Assembly: GCA_937891825.1 (NCBI GenBank)
Contig: CALAHN010000012.1
Location: forward strand, 1-42,646
Direction of reading: 5' to 3'
Source of the DNA: an uncultured Alphaproteobacteria bacterium
GTDB lineage: Bacteria > Pseudomonadota > Alphaproteobacteria > Bin95
Length of the DNA: 42,646 nucleotides
Every line of letters begins with the position of its first letter. The first letter of the stretch is position 1. Position numbers and translations under genes: made by a program. Below the pieces are notes generated by a model that did no database searches, had not been told where the DNA came from, and saw only the letters and a list, made by a program, of their open reading frames with translations. Of the stretch, positions 32,817 to 40,632 are shown in pieces.

Positions 32817-33806
32817 CTAAAGCGTCAGCGCCGACATGCCCGAAGTCTGGCGCGCTTCGAGCGCCATATGGGCCTCCCGCGCCTGTTCCAGCGGCCATTG
32901 CTGCAGGACCGGGACCTTGACCTGGCCCGTCGCGACCCAGCCAATCAGGTCCGAGGCGCGCTCCATCAGTTCGTGGCGCGAGCGGGTGTACCAGGCGAGG
33001 CCGGCGCTCGTGACATACAAGGAGCCGCGCGGGTTCAGTTCGAAGATGTTGAAGGGCGGGGTCGGCCCTGAAGCCGTCCCGAAGGACACAAGCGTTCCCC
33101 GAACCGCGAGGCTGTCCAGCGACGCCGCGAAGGTATCCCTGCCGACGGCGTCATAGACGACCGGCACGCCTTCGCCGCCGGTCAGCGCCCGGACCCGGCG
33201 CGCCACATCCTCATGGCTGTAGTCGATGACGTGATCGCAGCCATGCTCGGCCGCCAGTCGGCCCTTGGCGTCGGACCCGACGGTCCCGATCACGCGGGCG
33301 CCGATCAGCTTGGCCATCTGGGTCAGCAGCAAGCCGACGCCGCCCGCCGCGGCATGCACGAGGATCGTCTGCCCTGGCCGCACGGGGAATGCGGATTTGA
33401 CCAAGTAGTGCGCCGTCAGGCCCTTCAGCGTCATGCCGGCCGCCGTCACGTCGTCAATTTCCGCCGGCAGCAGGATCAGCGCGTCGGCTGGGACCAGCGC
33501 AAAGTCGGCGTAGGCGCCCGGCGTCGCGCCATGGCCGCCCATGACGTAGGCGACCCTGTCGCCCGGACGGACGGCCGTCACCCCGGGGCCGACGGCCTCG
33601 ACGACGCCGGCGCCCTCCATGCCCAGGGTCGCGGGCAGGGCCGGCAATGGATAGCGCCCGGCGCGCTGGTGCAAATCGATGAAATTGACGCCGGCCGCGC
33701 GGTTTTGCACCAATGCCTGACCGGCGCCCGGGCGTTCCGCGTCGACCCGGTCGAGCGTCAGCGCATCGGGCCCGCCGGTCGAATGAATTCTGATCGCGCG
33801 CGACAT
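32817..33806 (-). CDS. NADPH:quinone oxidoreductase-like MDR protein
   Basis: The 329-aa medium-chain reductase is of the quinone oxidoreductase (zeta-crystallin/QorA) type. It has no zinc ligands, GVNFIDLHQRAGRYPLP at about 39-55, and NADPH motif HAAAGGVGLLLTQMAKLIGA near 145-164. VYDAVGRDTF and ELNPRGSLYVTSAGL are also typical. It reduces quinones or enones with NADPH; a role as an enoyl reductase for the neighbouring acyl-CoA genes is possible. The ATG at 33806 has GGGGAGAGG upstream; the longer frame to 33998 crosses the divergent promoter region. It is the first gene of its group, divergent from dctP. Confidence 0.93.
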   Translation of the reverse strand: MSRAIRIHSTGGPDALTLDRVDAERPGAGQALVQNRAAGVNFIDLHQRAGRYPLPALPATLGMEGAGVVEAVGPGVTAVRPGDRVAYVMGGHGATPGAYADFALVPADALILLPAEIDDVTAAGMTLKGLTAHYLVKSAFPVRPGQTILVHAAAGGVGLLLTQMAKLIGARVIGTVGSDAKGRLAAEHGCDHVIDYSHEDVARRVRALTGGEGVPVVYDAVGRDTFAASLDSLAVRGTLVSFGTASGPTPPFNIFELNPRGSLYVTSAGLAWYTRSRHELMERASDLIGWVATGQVKVPVLQQWPLEQAREAHMALEARQTSGMSALTL

Positions 33807-33870
33807 GGCCTCTCCCCGGATTGCGGATCGATCGCCGGAACGATCGAACGACGGCGTCTTGATAGCGCCT

Positions 33871-33886
33871 TTCCCGTATTCGGGAA
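33871..33886. promoter_or_regulatory. Palindrome TTCCCG-TATT-CGGGAA in a divergent promoter region
   Basis: A perfect 6-bp inverted repeat with a 4-bp centre lies between the quinone oxidoreductase start (33806) and dctP start (33998). A TTGATA hexamer at 33859-33864 on the plus strand is a plausible -35 just before it. It is well placed as an operator for either or both genes; no regulator gene is in the window. Confidence 0.45.
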
Positions 33887-33997
33887 TAGGGTTAGCGTTA
33901 TTGCAGCGCCAGTCAGCAAGTGGAAGTCCCGAGCGGGATTCCTCGAAGAGCCAGAAGGTCCGTGGCGGCGCGACACCGGGATTGGAAGGAAACCCCA

Positions 33998-35041
33998 ATG
34001 CTAAAGCGATTTACGACCGTCGCCGCCTTCGTGGCGGCTTTAGGAACATTTGGCGCGCTCGCCGCGGCCAATGCCGCCGACTACCCGAGCGTGACCTTCA
34101 AGCACGCCACCGGCTTTCCCAAAGCGCTCTACATGGAACAGCCTGCCGAGTTCTTCGCGGATCGTCTGGCCGAACGGTCCGGCGGCAAGATGAAAGTGCA
34201 GCTCTTCTATTCCGGCTCCCTGGGAAAATCGAACGAAATCCTGGACCTGGTGTCCAGCGGCGCCGTCGACATGGGCTCCCTGGTGCAAGGCTATTTCACC
34301 TCGGCCCTGCCGTTCGCCGCGATGACCAACAGCTTGCCCATGACCTTCTTCGATCCGGCCCAGGCGATGTATGCCGCGATCGAGGCGGAAAAGACCAACA
34401 CGTCCCAGATCGACGAATTCCGGCGCAACAAGATCAAGCCGCTCGTCTATCGCTACCTGCCGAACTACAAGCTGATCTGCACCAAGCCGGTCCGCACCAT
34501 GGCGGACCTGCGGCAGCTCAAGATCCGCACCTTCGGCAATTTCATGCCGAAGATGTTCGCGGCGATCGACGTGACCCCGGTCAATGTCCTGCCGACCGAC
34601 AACTACGAAGCCCTGAAGCGCGGCTCGATGGATTGCTCCTATCTGACGAACGCCAACTTCATCGCCTACAAGCTGCATGAAGTCGCGCCCTATATCATCG
34701 ACGTGAAGTTCGGCGGCATTAACGCCTATTTCCTCGCGATGAGCTTGGACAAGTTCGAAAGCCTGTCGCCGGACGCCCAGAAGCTTCTGGTCGAAGTCGG
34801 CCAGGAAGCGACGAAGTTCGCCGCCGATCAGACCGAGCGGATCGAAGCCGAGGCGCTTGCGACGATGCTGACCCAGGGCGCCAGCCTCATCAAGTTCGAG
34901 GAGCAGGACAAGCTCGTGGCGGCGGTTCCGAACATGGTCGACATCTGGATCGAGACCATGGACGGCCAGGGCCTCGGGGCCGAGGCCCGGGTCTATGCCA
35001 AGCAGGTCATGGACTACTACAACGCCAACAAGTCCGACTAG
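33998..35041 (+). CDS. dctP: TRAP transporter substrate-binding protein (DctP family)
   Basis: The 347-aa periplasmic solute receptor has a Sec signal peptide (1-27, ending ANA). The DctP fold is seen in AEFFADRLAERSGGKMKVQLFYSGSLG (split: FFADRLAERSGGKMKV, LFYSGSLG), IKIRTF-like LKIRTFGNFMP and the VNVLPTDNYEALKRGSMDC segment, which usually carries the carboxylate-binding Arg region. It captures an organic acid for the DctQM permease. The substrate is not readable. The ATG at 33998 has AAGGA about 8 nt upstream; a longer in-frame start at 33920 is upstream of the signal peptide. It is followed by a 161-nt gap with strong hairpins, then dctQ. Confidence 0.95.
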   Translation: MLKRFTTVAAFVAALGTFGALAAANAADYPSVTFKHATGFPKALYMEQPAEFFADRLAERSGGKMKVQLFYSGSLGKSNEILDLVSSGAVDMGSLVQGYFTSALPFAAMTNSLPMTFFDPAQAMYAAIEAEKTNTSQIDEFRRNKIKPLVYRYLPNYKLICTKPVRTMADLRQLKIRTFGNFMPKMFAAIDVTPVNVLPTDNYEALKRGSMDCSYLTNANFIAYKLHEVAPYIIDVKFGGINAYFLAMSLDKFESLSPDAQKLLVEVGQEATKFAADQTERIEAEALATMLTQGASLIKFEEQDKLVAAVPNMVDIWIETMDGQGLGAEARVYAKQVMDYYNANKSD

Positions 35042-35053
35042 AGAGCATGGACT

Positions 35054-35125
35054 GCGCGTCCACTTAGACGCGCCATGTTCCAGACTTTGAGCATGGGCCG
35101 CGCGCTTTCGGCTGCGCGGCCCATG
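35054..35125 (+). promoter_or_regulatory. Two hairpins between dctP and dctQ
   Basis: First: GCGCGTC-CACTTA-GACGCGC (35054-35073). Second: a perfect 12-bp stem CATGGGCCGCGC / GCGCGGCCCATG with a 10-nt loop (35092-35125). Neither is followed by a T-run. Such structures after a binding-protein gene commonly stabilise its upstream message or attenuate readthrough, so that receptor exceeds permease. That role here is inference. Confidence 0.6.
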
Positions 35126-35202
35126 ACCCCCGCGCGGGCGATCGCCGGCCAGGCTAAGCTCGCTTCCGCCGGCCGCGGCCAGCGTTTCAGGAAGGATTTG
35201 CC

Positions 35203-35730
35203 ATGCGGCGACTGGCGTTATTTTTCGATGGTGCGATCCAGAAGCTTTCAGGCTTGTCGTTATGCGTCGCGGCGGCGTTCATCGGGTTGCTGGCCTTGCT
35301 TGGCGCGGCGGATATTTTCGGCACGTCGATCCTGGGCGCGCCCGTCGCAAGCGCGCTTGAGCTGTCCGAGGCGGCCCTGGCGATCATCGTGTTCATGGGC
35401 CTCGCGCAGGCGGAGCGGCGGCGGGCGCATATCACGGTCGATATCTTCTCCGGCCGGTTTCGCGGCTGGGCCGCCAAGGCTTCGATGGGGGCGGCCTTGA
35501 TTTCGGCCATGCTGTTCTTCGGATTTCTGGCATGGCGCGGTTATATCGCCGCCGAGCAGAGCGTCCTGATCGACGAACGGTCGGCCGGGCAAAGCGCCTT
35601 CCCGATCTGGCCGGGCAAGATCCTGCTGGCCCTGGGCGCGTTCGCAGCGATGCTGGAAGCGCTCCGGCAGTTCGTGCGCCTGTGCGCCGGCTGTTCCGAT
35701 CCTTCGGAAAGCGCTGGGGGTCTGTCATGA
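35203..35730 (+). CDS. dctQ: TRAP transporter small permease (DctQ family)
   Basis: The 175-aa membrane protein has four spans (about 13-35, 45-65, 85-110, 138-160), the DctQ topology. The conserved E-x-x-E-x-x-L segment is seen as ELSEAALAIIVFMGLAQAERRRAHITVD. The ATG at 35203 has AGGAAGGA 6 nt upstream. Its stop overlaps the dctM start in ATGA (35727-35730), so the two permease subunits are translationally coupled. Works with DctM and the dctP receptor in Na+-driven uptake of organic anions. Confidence 0.93.
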   Translation: MRRLALFFDGAIQKLSGLSLCVAAAFIGLLALLGAADIFGTSILGAPVASALELSEAALAIIVFMGLAQAERRRAHITVDIFSGRFRGWAAKASMGAALISAMLFFGFLAWRGYIAAEQSVLIDERSAGQSAFPIWPGKILLALGAFAAMLEALRQFVRLCAGCSDPSESAGGLS

Positions 35731-37037
35731 CGGAGGCGCTCTATACCGGGCTGATCGCGATCGCGCTCCTGCTCTGCATCGCGGGCCTCGGGGTGCCGAT
35801 CGCCTTTGCGATCGGGCTGGTCGGCGCCGGCGGCATGTATCTGACGGTCGGCGTCACCTACACGATCATCACCTTCCAGAGCCTGCCCTACGCGACCGCC
35901 AGCGAATATGCCTTCGCGGTCATCCCGATGTTCGTGCTGATGGGGGCCATCGCCGCCGCGTCGGGGATCGTCACGGAATTGTACGGCGCCGTGAACCGGT
36001 GGCTCGAAGGGGTGCGCGGCGGCTTGTTCATGGCGACCACGGTCGCCTCCGCCGGTTTCGCCGCGATTTCCGGCTCGACCGTGGTCAATGCCGCGATGTT
36101 CACCCGTATCGCCTTGCCGGAAATGATGCGGCTTGGCTACCACAAGGGCGTCAGCGCCGGCTGCATCGCCGCGGCCGGCACCTTCGCGGCGCTGATTCCG
36201 CCTTCCCTGACTTTCGTGATCTTTGGCATTCTGACCGAGCAGAGCATTGGCGCCCTGTTCATGGCCGGCATTCTGCCGGGCTTGCTGACGGCGGCTTTCT
36301 ACATCGCCTTCGTGCCGCTGATGGTGCGGCTCAGGCCGGGCTGGGCGCCGCCGACGATCGACACCTCGACCTTCAAGGAGAAGTTTCTGGGGCTGAAGGG
36401 CCTTTGGCCGATGCTGGCGCTGGTGTTTATCGTGCTGGGCGGCATCTACACCGGCATCACGCCGCCGACGGCGGCGGGCGCGCTTGGCGCGGTCGGCGCC
36501 TTGTTCATTGCGATCGCCAGGCGGCGGATCACGACCTCAGGCGTCTGGGACTCCTTCAAGCAGACTGCCGAACTGACATCGGTCCTCTTCATCCTGATCA
36601 TTTCCGGCCTGTTGTTCTCCCGCTTTCTCGTGATCTCCGGCTTCGTCACGGATCTGACCGATCTGGTGATCAACAGCGGGCTGTCGGCGGAAGGCTTCCT
36701 GGTCGTCATGGTGCTGATGTATCTGGTGCTGGGCATGTTCATCGATCCCTTGTCGATGCTGGTCATGACCGTGCCGTTCATCTTCCCGGTCGTCGTCGGC
36801 TTTGGCATGGACCCGATCTGGTTCGGGGTCATTCTGACCAAGATGATCGAGATCGCGGTCATCACGCCGCCGGTCGGCCTGAACCTGTTCGCGGTGGTGT
36901 CGGCATCGGAGGGGCGGGTCTCGATCGGCGACATGTATTTCGGGATTCTGCCCTTCGTCGCGATCGAACTGATCGTGCTGCTGATCCTGATCCTGTTCCC
37001 GATCATCTCCCTCTACCTGCCGCAAACCATGATGTAG
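35727..37037 (+). CDS. dctM: TRAP transporter large permease (DctM family)
   Basis: The 436-aa polytopic protein is of the DctM family, with 12 or more hydrophobic spans. Conserved stretches include AVIPMFVLMGAIAAASGIV, AGFAAISGSTVVNAAMFTRIALPEM, SAGCIAAAGTFAALIPPS, and FIDPLSMLVMTVPFIFPVV followed by ITPPVGLNLFAV near the C-terminus. This is the ion-coupled translocating subunit in the inner membrane. The start codon overlaps the dctQ stop (4 nt). An FKBP gene follows 83 nt later, probably under separate control. Substrate of the transporter is not evident. Confidence 0.96.
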   Translation: MTEALYTGLIAIALLLCIAGLGVPIAFAIGLVGAGGMYLTVGVTYTIITFQSLPYATASEYAFAVIPMFVLMGAIAAASGIVTELYGAVNRWLEGVRGGLFMATTVASAGFAAISGSTVVNAAMFTRIALPEMMRLGYHKGVSAGCIAAAGTFAALIPPSLTFVIFGILTEQSIGALFMAGILPGLLTAAFYIAFVPLMVRLRPGWAPPTIDTSTFKEKFLGLKGLWPMLALVFIVLGGIYTGITPPTAAGALGAVGALFIAIARRRITTSGVWDSFKQTAELTSVLFILIISGLLFSRFLVISGFVTDLTDLVINSGLSAEGFLVVMVLMYLVLGMFIDPLSMLVMTVPFIFPVVVGFGMDPIWFGVILTKMIEIAVITPPVGLNLFAVVSASEGRVSIGDMYFGILPFVAIELIVLLILILFPIISLYLPQTMM

Positions 37038-37120
37038 CTGACGGAACAGGGTGGCCAAACGCGGCCCGGTCGGGCATGGTCCGCCGCTCGGGAAATCGGT
37101 TCGGAAAAGGGAGCGCTTGC

Positions 37121-37570
37121 ATGCGCATCGGAAAATTCGTTGCAAGTCTCTTTTTGATTGGCGGACTAGGCAGTTCGCTGCCGGCGCAAGCGGAGAAGAA
37201 TGTGGATTATCTAGCGGAAAACGCAAAGAAAGACGGCGTCACGGTTACGGCGAGCGGCCTGCAATATCGCGTCGTCAAGGAAGGCACGGGCGCCTCGCCG
37301 GCGGCCCGGGACACCGTCGAAGTGCATTACAAGGGCACGCTGATCGACGGGAAGCAGTTCGACAGTTCCTACGATCGCGGCCAGACCATCGAATTTCCGC
37401 TGAACGGCGTGATCCCCGGCTGGACCGAAGGCGTGCAGTTGATGCAGGAAGGCGCCGTCTATGAATTCGTGATCCCGTCGGACCTGGCCTATGGGCCGCG
37501 CGGCATTCCGGGCGTGATCCCCGGCGGCGCGACGTTGATCTTCGAAGTCAACCTCGTATCGATCAAATAG
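37121..37570 (+). CDS. Periplasmic FKBP-type peptidyl-prolyl isomerase
   Basis: The 149-aa protein has a signal peptide (1-24, hydrophobic FVASLFLIGGLGSSL, cleavage after AQA) and one FKBP domain: VEVHYKGTLIDGKQFDSSYDRG, FPLNGVIPGWTEGVQLMQEG, and IPSDLAYGPRGIPGVIPGGATLIFEVNLV. Those segments carry the usual FKBP active-site residues (Tyr, Phe, Asp, Val-Ile, Trp, Tyr). It catalyses prolyl cis-trans isomerisation of exported proteins. The ATG at 37121 begins the signal peptide and has AAGGGAG upstream. The last 8 nt overlap the convergent thioredoxin-reductase-like gene. Confidence 0.94.
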   Translation: MRIGKFVASLFLIGGLGSSLPAQAEKNVDYLAENAKKDGVTVTASGLQYRVVKEGTGASPAARDTVEVHYKGTLIDGKQFDSSYDRGQTIEFPLNGVIPGWTEGVQLMQEGAVYEFVIPSDLAYGPRGIPGVIPGGATLIFEVNLVSIK

Positions 37571-38480
37571 CGGCGCGCCCGCTGACGCCGGCCGCCGCTC
37601 GCCGAGCATCGGCCAGGGCGTCCGAAATCTGGCCGCCATAGCCGCTGCGCGCGGCGCCGATCGCGTAGAGGCCCGCCGTCGTCGTCTGCATCGTCCCGTC
37701 GACGATCAGGGCGGCGGCGGCGTCACGCCTGGCTTCGCTTGGGGCGAGGGCGGTTTCCGGCGTCAGCCCGATGAAGACGAAGAGCGCGGATGTCGCCGCT
37801 TCCGTCTCGGCGCCGCTGGCTGCGTCCTGAAGCCTGATGCCGTCGAGGCCGCTCTGGCCGAGCGCCGCCATGACCTTGACCCCATGCCGGACCTTGAGGT
37901 TCGCCCTGGATGCGGCCGCGTCCAGGAACGCTTGCCGGGCGCGAGGCGTCTCGCCCCGTTGCAGCATGGTGACCGAGGCGCACAAATCCGCCAGATGCAG
38001 GGCTTCCTGATAGGCGGCGTCGCCGCCGCCGACGACGTGCACGTCGCGCCCGCGATAGAGCCCGCCGTCGCAGAACGCGCATTGGGAGACGCCGCGCCCC
38101 ATCAGCGCGTCCTCGCCCGGCACGCCTAGCCGCTTGAGCTTCGCGCCCGTCGCCAGGATGACCGACGGCGCCGCGATTTCCAGGTCCGGCAGCCGCCAGA
38201 GCGCGCCCGCCCGCTCCAGCGCCGTGACGGTCCCCATCTGATAGTCGGCCCCGGCTTCGAGCGCCCGTTCAAGCAACTGGTTGACGAGATCGGCGCCGGA
38301 CTGGCCCGCATACGCGGCCTGGTCAGCGATTTCGCCGACATTCATCATCAGGCCGCCCATATTGCCGTCGTCGACCAGCGCCGTCGCGAGGCCAAGCGCG
38401 GCCAGTTCGGCCGCCGCCGCCATGCCGGCGACGCCGGACCCGATGACGATGGCTTGATGGGTCGGATCGCGCAGGATCAT
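37563..38480 (-). CDS. Thioredoxin reductase-like FAD/NAD(P)-dependent disulfide oxidoreductase
   Basis: The 305-aa protein has the TrxB layout: FAD motif GSGVAGMAAAAELAALG (14-30), ATGAKLKRLGVPGED, the redox pair CAFC in GVSQCAFCDGG (about 132-142), and NAD(P) motif VVGGGDAAYQEALHLA (about 149-164). The usual C-terminal GD of FAD binding reads GA here (YAIGAARSGYGGQ). It would pass electrons from NAD(P)H to a disulfide or selenenylsulfide. The ATG at 38480 overlaps the stop of the preceding gene in ATGA. It is the last gene of the selenoprotein operon, so a partner role for the UGSC protein or the two 346-aa proteins is likely, though inferred. Confidence 0.85.
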   Translation of the reverse strand: MILRDPTHQAIVIGSGVAGMAAAAELAALGLATALVDDGNMGGLMMNVGEIADQAAYAGQSGADLVNQLLERALEAGADYQMGTVTALERAGALWRLPDLEIAAPSVILATGAKLKRLGVPGEDALMGRGVSQCAFCDGGLYRGRDVHVVGGGDAAYQEALHLADLCASVTMLQRGETPRARQAFLDAAASRANLKVRHGVKVMAALGQSGLDGIRLQDAASGAETEAATSALFVFIGLTPETALAPSEARRDAAAALIVDGTMQTTTAGLYAIGAARSGYGGQISDALADARRAAAGVSGRAAI

Positions 38481-39517
38481 GGGGCGTCGCTCCGCTCGAG
38501 GTCCAGGATAGCGCGGGTCTGGGTGACGCTGCCGCCCGCCCAGAGCGGCAGGCAGGTCATCTTGATGCCGGGGCCGCCGGTCACGATGGCCAGGATATCC
38601 CCTGGCGCTTCAGCAAGCGGGCCGGCGCGCTCGAACCGGGCGACGCCGGGCATGTCGATGCTCGCCGCGTCCATCAGGTAGGCTTGCACGCGGGCGAGAT
38701 CCCAGCCCGCCCGAACGACGGCCGCGGCCAGCTCCGGCGGAAACAGGAACGCCTGTTCGCCGGGCGGGCGGACCCGGCCCGAGCCCGCGACCGCGCGGGC
38801 GGCGAGCAAGGCGGCCGCGACCGGCCTCAGGATGGCCTCGGGCGTGTCGCGCTCGTCGAGCGGCAGGACTTCCATGGTGCCCGACACGCCAAGCACGGTG
38901 ACGGCGCTGACGCCATCCGGAATTCCGCGCCGGTCGGCGAGGCTGGGGAACGGGCCGTCGGGCGCTTCCGCCAAGCAGAAGCCGTATTTCCCCGGCTGGC
39001 CCATGGTCGCCATGTCGCCGATTTCTTCCTTCGCGCCGCCGATATTGCGCATCACGAGGCTGAGCGCCCGCCCAAGCGTCGCGTTGGCGCGATTGCCCGG
39101 CCCCAGGCAATTGATCCCGGCGTTCATGCCAAGCGCCTGGACCGCCGGGCCATGGACGACGAGCGCGATCGCGGGCGTTCCCGTCGTCGTCAAGAGGCCG
39201 AGCAGGTTGAAGTCGGGCGCGGTGCAGGCGTTCGCCGCGGTCAGCACGATCGGGAGAGCGCCGGGCGCGCACCCGGCCAGGACGCAATTATAGGCGACGG
39301 CCCGGGGCGTCAGGTCGCCCATCATCGGGAAGAGCTGGCCGTAGGATCGGTCAGGCGCCGCGACGCCCGCCAGCATGGCGGCGAGCCGGCGCGCGGTCGG
39401 CGGCGTCTGCGGCAGGCCGTCCGCCAGTCCGGCCCTGGTCAGCGCCGCCTGAACCGCTTCGAAATCCGCGTCCTCCGGGAAGACCGGGGCCGGATCGTCG
39501 TCAAGCCCGGCGCTCAA
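38477..39517 (-). CDS. UGSC-associated conserved protein B (paralog of the upstream gene), function unknown
   Basis: The 346-aa protein is clearly paralogous to the product of 39514-40554. GLADGLPQTPPT (30-41) matches GWSDGFPLVMPT, and AGINCLGPGNRANATLGRALSL matches the corresponding stretch over 22 residues (133-154). Three Cys positions are kept: Cys83 (LAGC), Cys137 (INC) and Cys181 (GFC). The C-terminal half is more divergent, with ILAIVTGGPGIK near 308. There is no signal peptide. The start is a TTG (39517-39515) overlapping the stop of the preceding gene as TTGA, so translation is probably coupled. Shared cysteines suggest a redox or metal role; that is inference. Confidence 0.75.
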   Translation of the reverse strand: MSAGLDDDPAPVFPEDADFEAVQAALTRAGLADGLPQTPPTARRLAAMLAGVAAPDRSYGQLFPMMGDLTPRAVAYNCVLAGCAPGALPIVLTAANACTAPDFNLLGLLTTTGTPAIALVVHGPAVQALGMNAGINCLGPGNRANATLGRALSLVMRNIGGAKEEIGDMATMGQPGKYGFCLAEAPDGPFPSLADRRGIPDGVSAVTVLGVSGTMEVLPLDERDTPEAILRPVAAALLAARAVAGSGRVRPPGEQAFLFPPELAAAVVRAGWDLARVQAYLMDAASIDMPGVARFERAGPLAEAPGDILAIVTGGPGIKMTCLPLWAGGSVTQTRAILDLERSDAP

Positions 39518-40554
39518 AGGGCGGGCAGCCTGACGGAGCAGGCCTCGGTAAAGCCGAAGGTCGGGATGAAGGCGGAATGCTTGCCCGGCCCGCCCGCGAC
39601 GCAGATCTGGATGTCGTCCGGCGTGCGCGTCAGGTAGTACCGGCCGTTGACAACGCTATTCTCACGCTCTTCGTAGCTCTTCTGATTCTCTTTTGAAACG
39701 CGGGAAACCTCGACCGCTGTGTCATGGAACAGCTTTTCCTGGATGGTTTCGATGGTCCAGCCATCCCGGCGGAGCGTCTCCGCATGCTCCGGTCCGAACG
39801 CCAGCATGTAAGGCGCGGTTCCGTAAATGAGGTTGGATCCAGGCTGGGAAATCGTGCCGACGACGGTCGCGAGGATGCCGGCGCCGGACGTGCTGCCATG
39901 ATCATTGATGTTGTGCGGCGGCTCGGCGGGCAGCGCGGTCACAACCGTGTCGCTCGCTTCGAAACCCCGACGGACATGGTAGGGCGCCCAGGGACTGGCT
40001 TCCTCGTTCTCGCCGAAGCAGAAGGCGAACTTCGCGGGCGAGCCTTGCGTGGAGCGGTCCATCTCGCCGGGTTTCGCGCCGCCGACATTCAACAGCGTCA
40101 ATTGCAGGGCGCGGCCGATGGTGGCGTTCGCCCGCCAGCCCTGGCCGAAGCAGTTGCTGCCGCAGTTCAGGCCGAGCGTCTGGCGAAGCGGCCCGTTCAC
40201 CATGATCATCGGCGCGCAGGGATGCGTCGTCGCCAGCGTGCCATGCAGATTGTATTCCGGCTGCAGGACCGCGCGGACGGCGGCGACCACGACCGGGAAA
40301 TATTCCGGCTTGCACCCGGCCATCACCGCATTCGCGGCGATCGCGGGCAGGGTCGGCGTCACGCGGCGGGGCGACATCGGCGGAAACGGCTCGTTGTCGC
40401 CGCGGCACAGTTCGACGAAGCGCGCGACCTTGGCCTCGGTCGGCATGACAAGCGGGAAGCCGTCGCTCCAGCCCTGTTCGGCGGCGTATTCGTTGAACGC
40501 ATCGGCGTCCATGTCGCCGAGGTCGAGGACCTCCTCGGTCGTGATATCCGTCAT
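39514..40554 (-). CDS. UGSC-associated conserved protein A, function unknown
   Basis: The 346-aa cytoplasmic protein belongs to a conserved family I recall next to UGSC proteins, without a known function. Landmarks: GWSDGFPLVMPTEAKV (29-44), NAVMAGCKPEYFPVVVAAV (75-93), YNLHGTLATTHPCAPMIMVNG, NCGSNCFGQGWRANATIGRA (130-149), then FCFGENEEASPW and HNINDHGSTSGAGIL. There are eight Cys (50, 81, 113, 131, 135, 179, 318, 339); 81, 135 and 179 are shared with the downstream paralog. The ATG at 40554 lies 78 nt after the selenoprotein stop, beyond a strong hairpin, and lacks a clear Shine-Dalgarno. It overlaps the next gene by 3 nt. Confidence 0.8.
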   Translation of the reverse strand: MTDITTEEVLDLGDMDADAFNEYAAEQGWSDGFPLVMPTEAKVARFVELCRGDNEPFPPMSPRRVTPTLPAIAANAVMAGCKPEYFPVVVAAVRAVLQPEYNLHGTLATTHPCAPMIMVNGPLRQTLGLNCGSNCFGQGWRANATIGRALQLTLLNVGGAKPGEMDRSTQGSPAKFAFCFGENEEASPWAPYHVRRGFEASDTVVTALPAEPPHNINDHGSTSGAGILATVVGTISQPGSNLIYGTAPYMLAFGPEHAETLRRDGWTIETIQEKLFHDTAVEVSRVSKENQKSYEERENSVVNGRYYLTRTPDDIQICVAGGPGKHSAFIPTFGFTEACSVRLPAL

Positions 40555-40591
40555 CGGGGGCCGTTGTCTTTCTGCTGGGGGAGGGCGGCTG

Positions 40592-40626
40592 GACGGCGCG
40601 CGGCGGTTCAAGAGCCGCGCGCCGTC
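40592..40626 (-). promoter_or_regulatory. 13-bp perfect hairpin between the selenoprotein gene and gene A
   Basis: GACGGCGCGCGGC / GCCGCGCGCCGTC with a 9-nt loop starts 6 nt after the selenoprotein stop. There is no T-run on the minus strand, so it is more likely an mRNA stabiliser or partial attenuator than a full terminator. Confidence 0.6.
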
Positions 40627-40632
40627 GCTGGA

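Noticed and set aside
35999-37570. 523-aa frame ending in the FKBP gene
   Set aside because: Its first three quarters are a shadow of dctM; the FKBP gene proper begins at its signal peptide at 37121.
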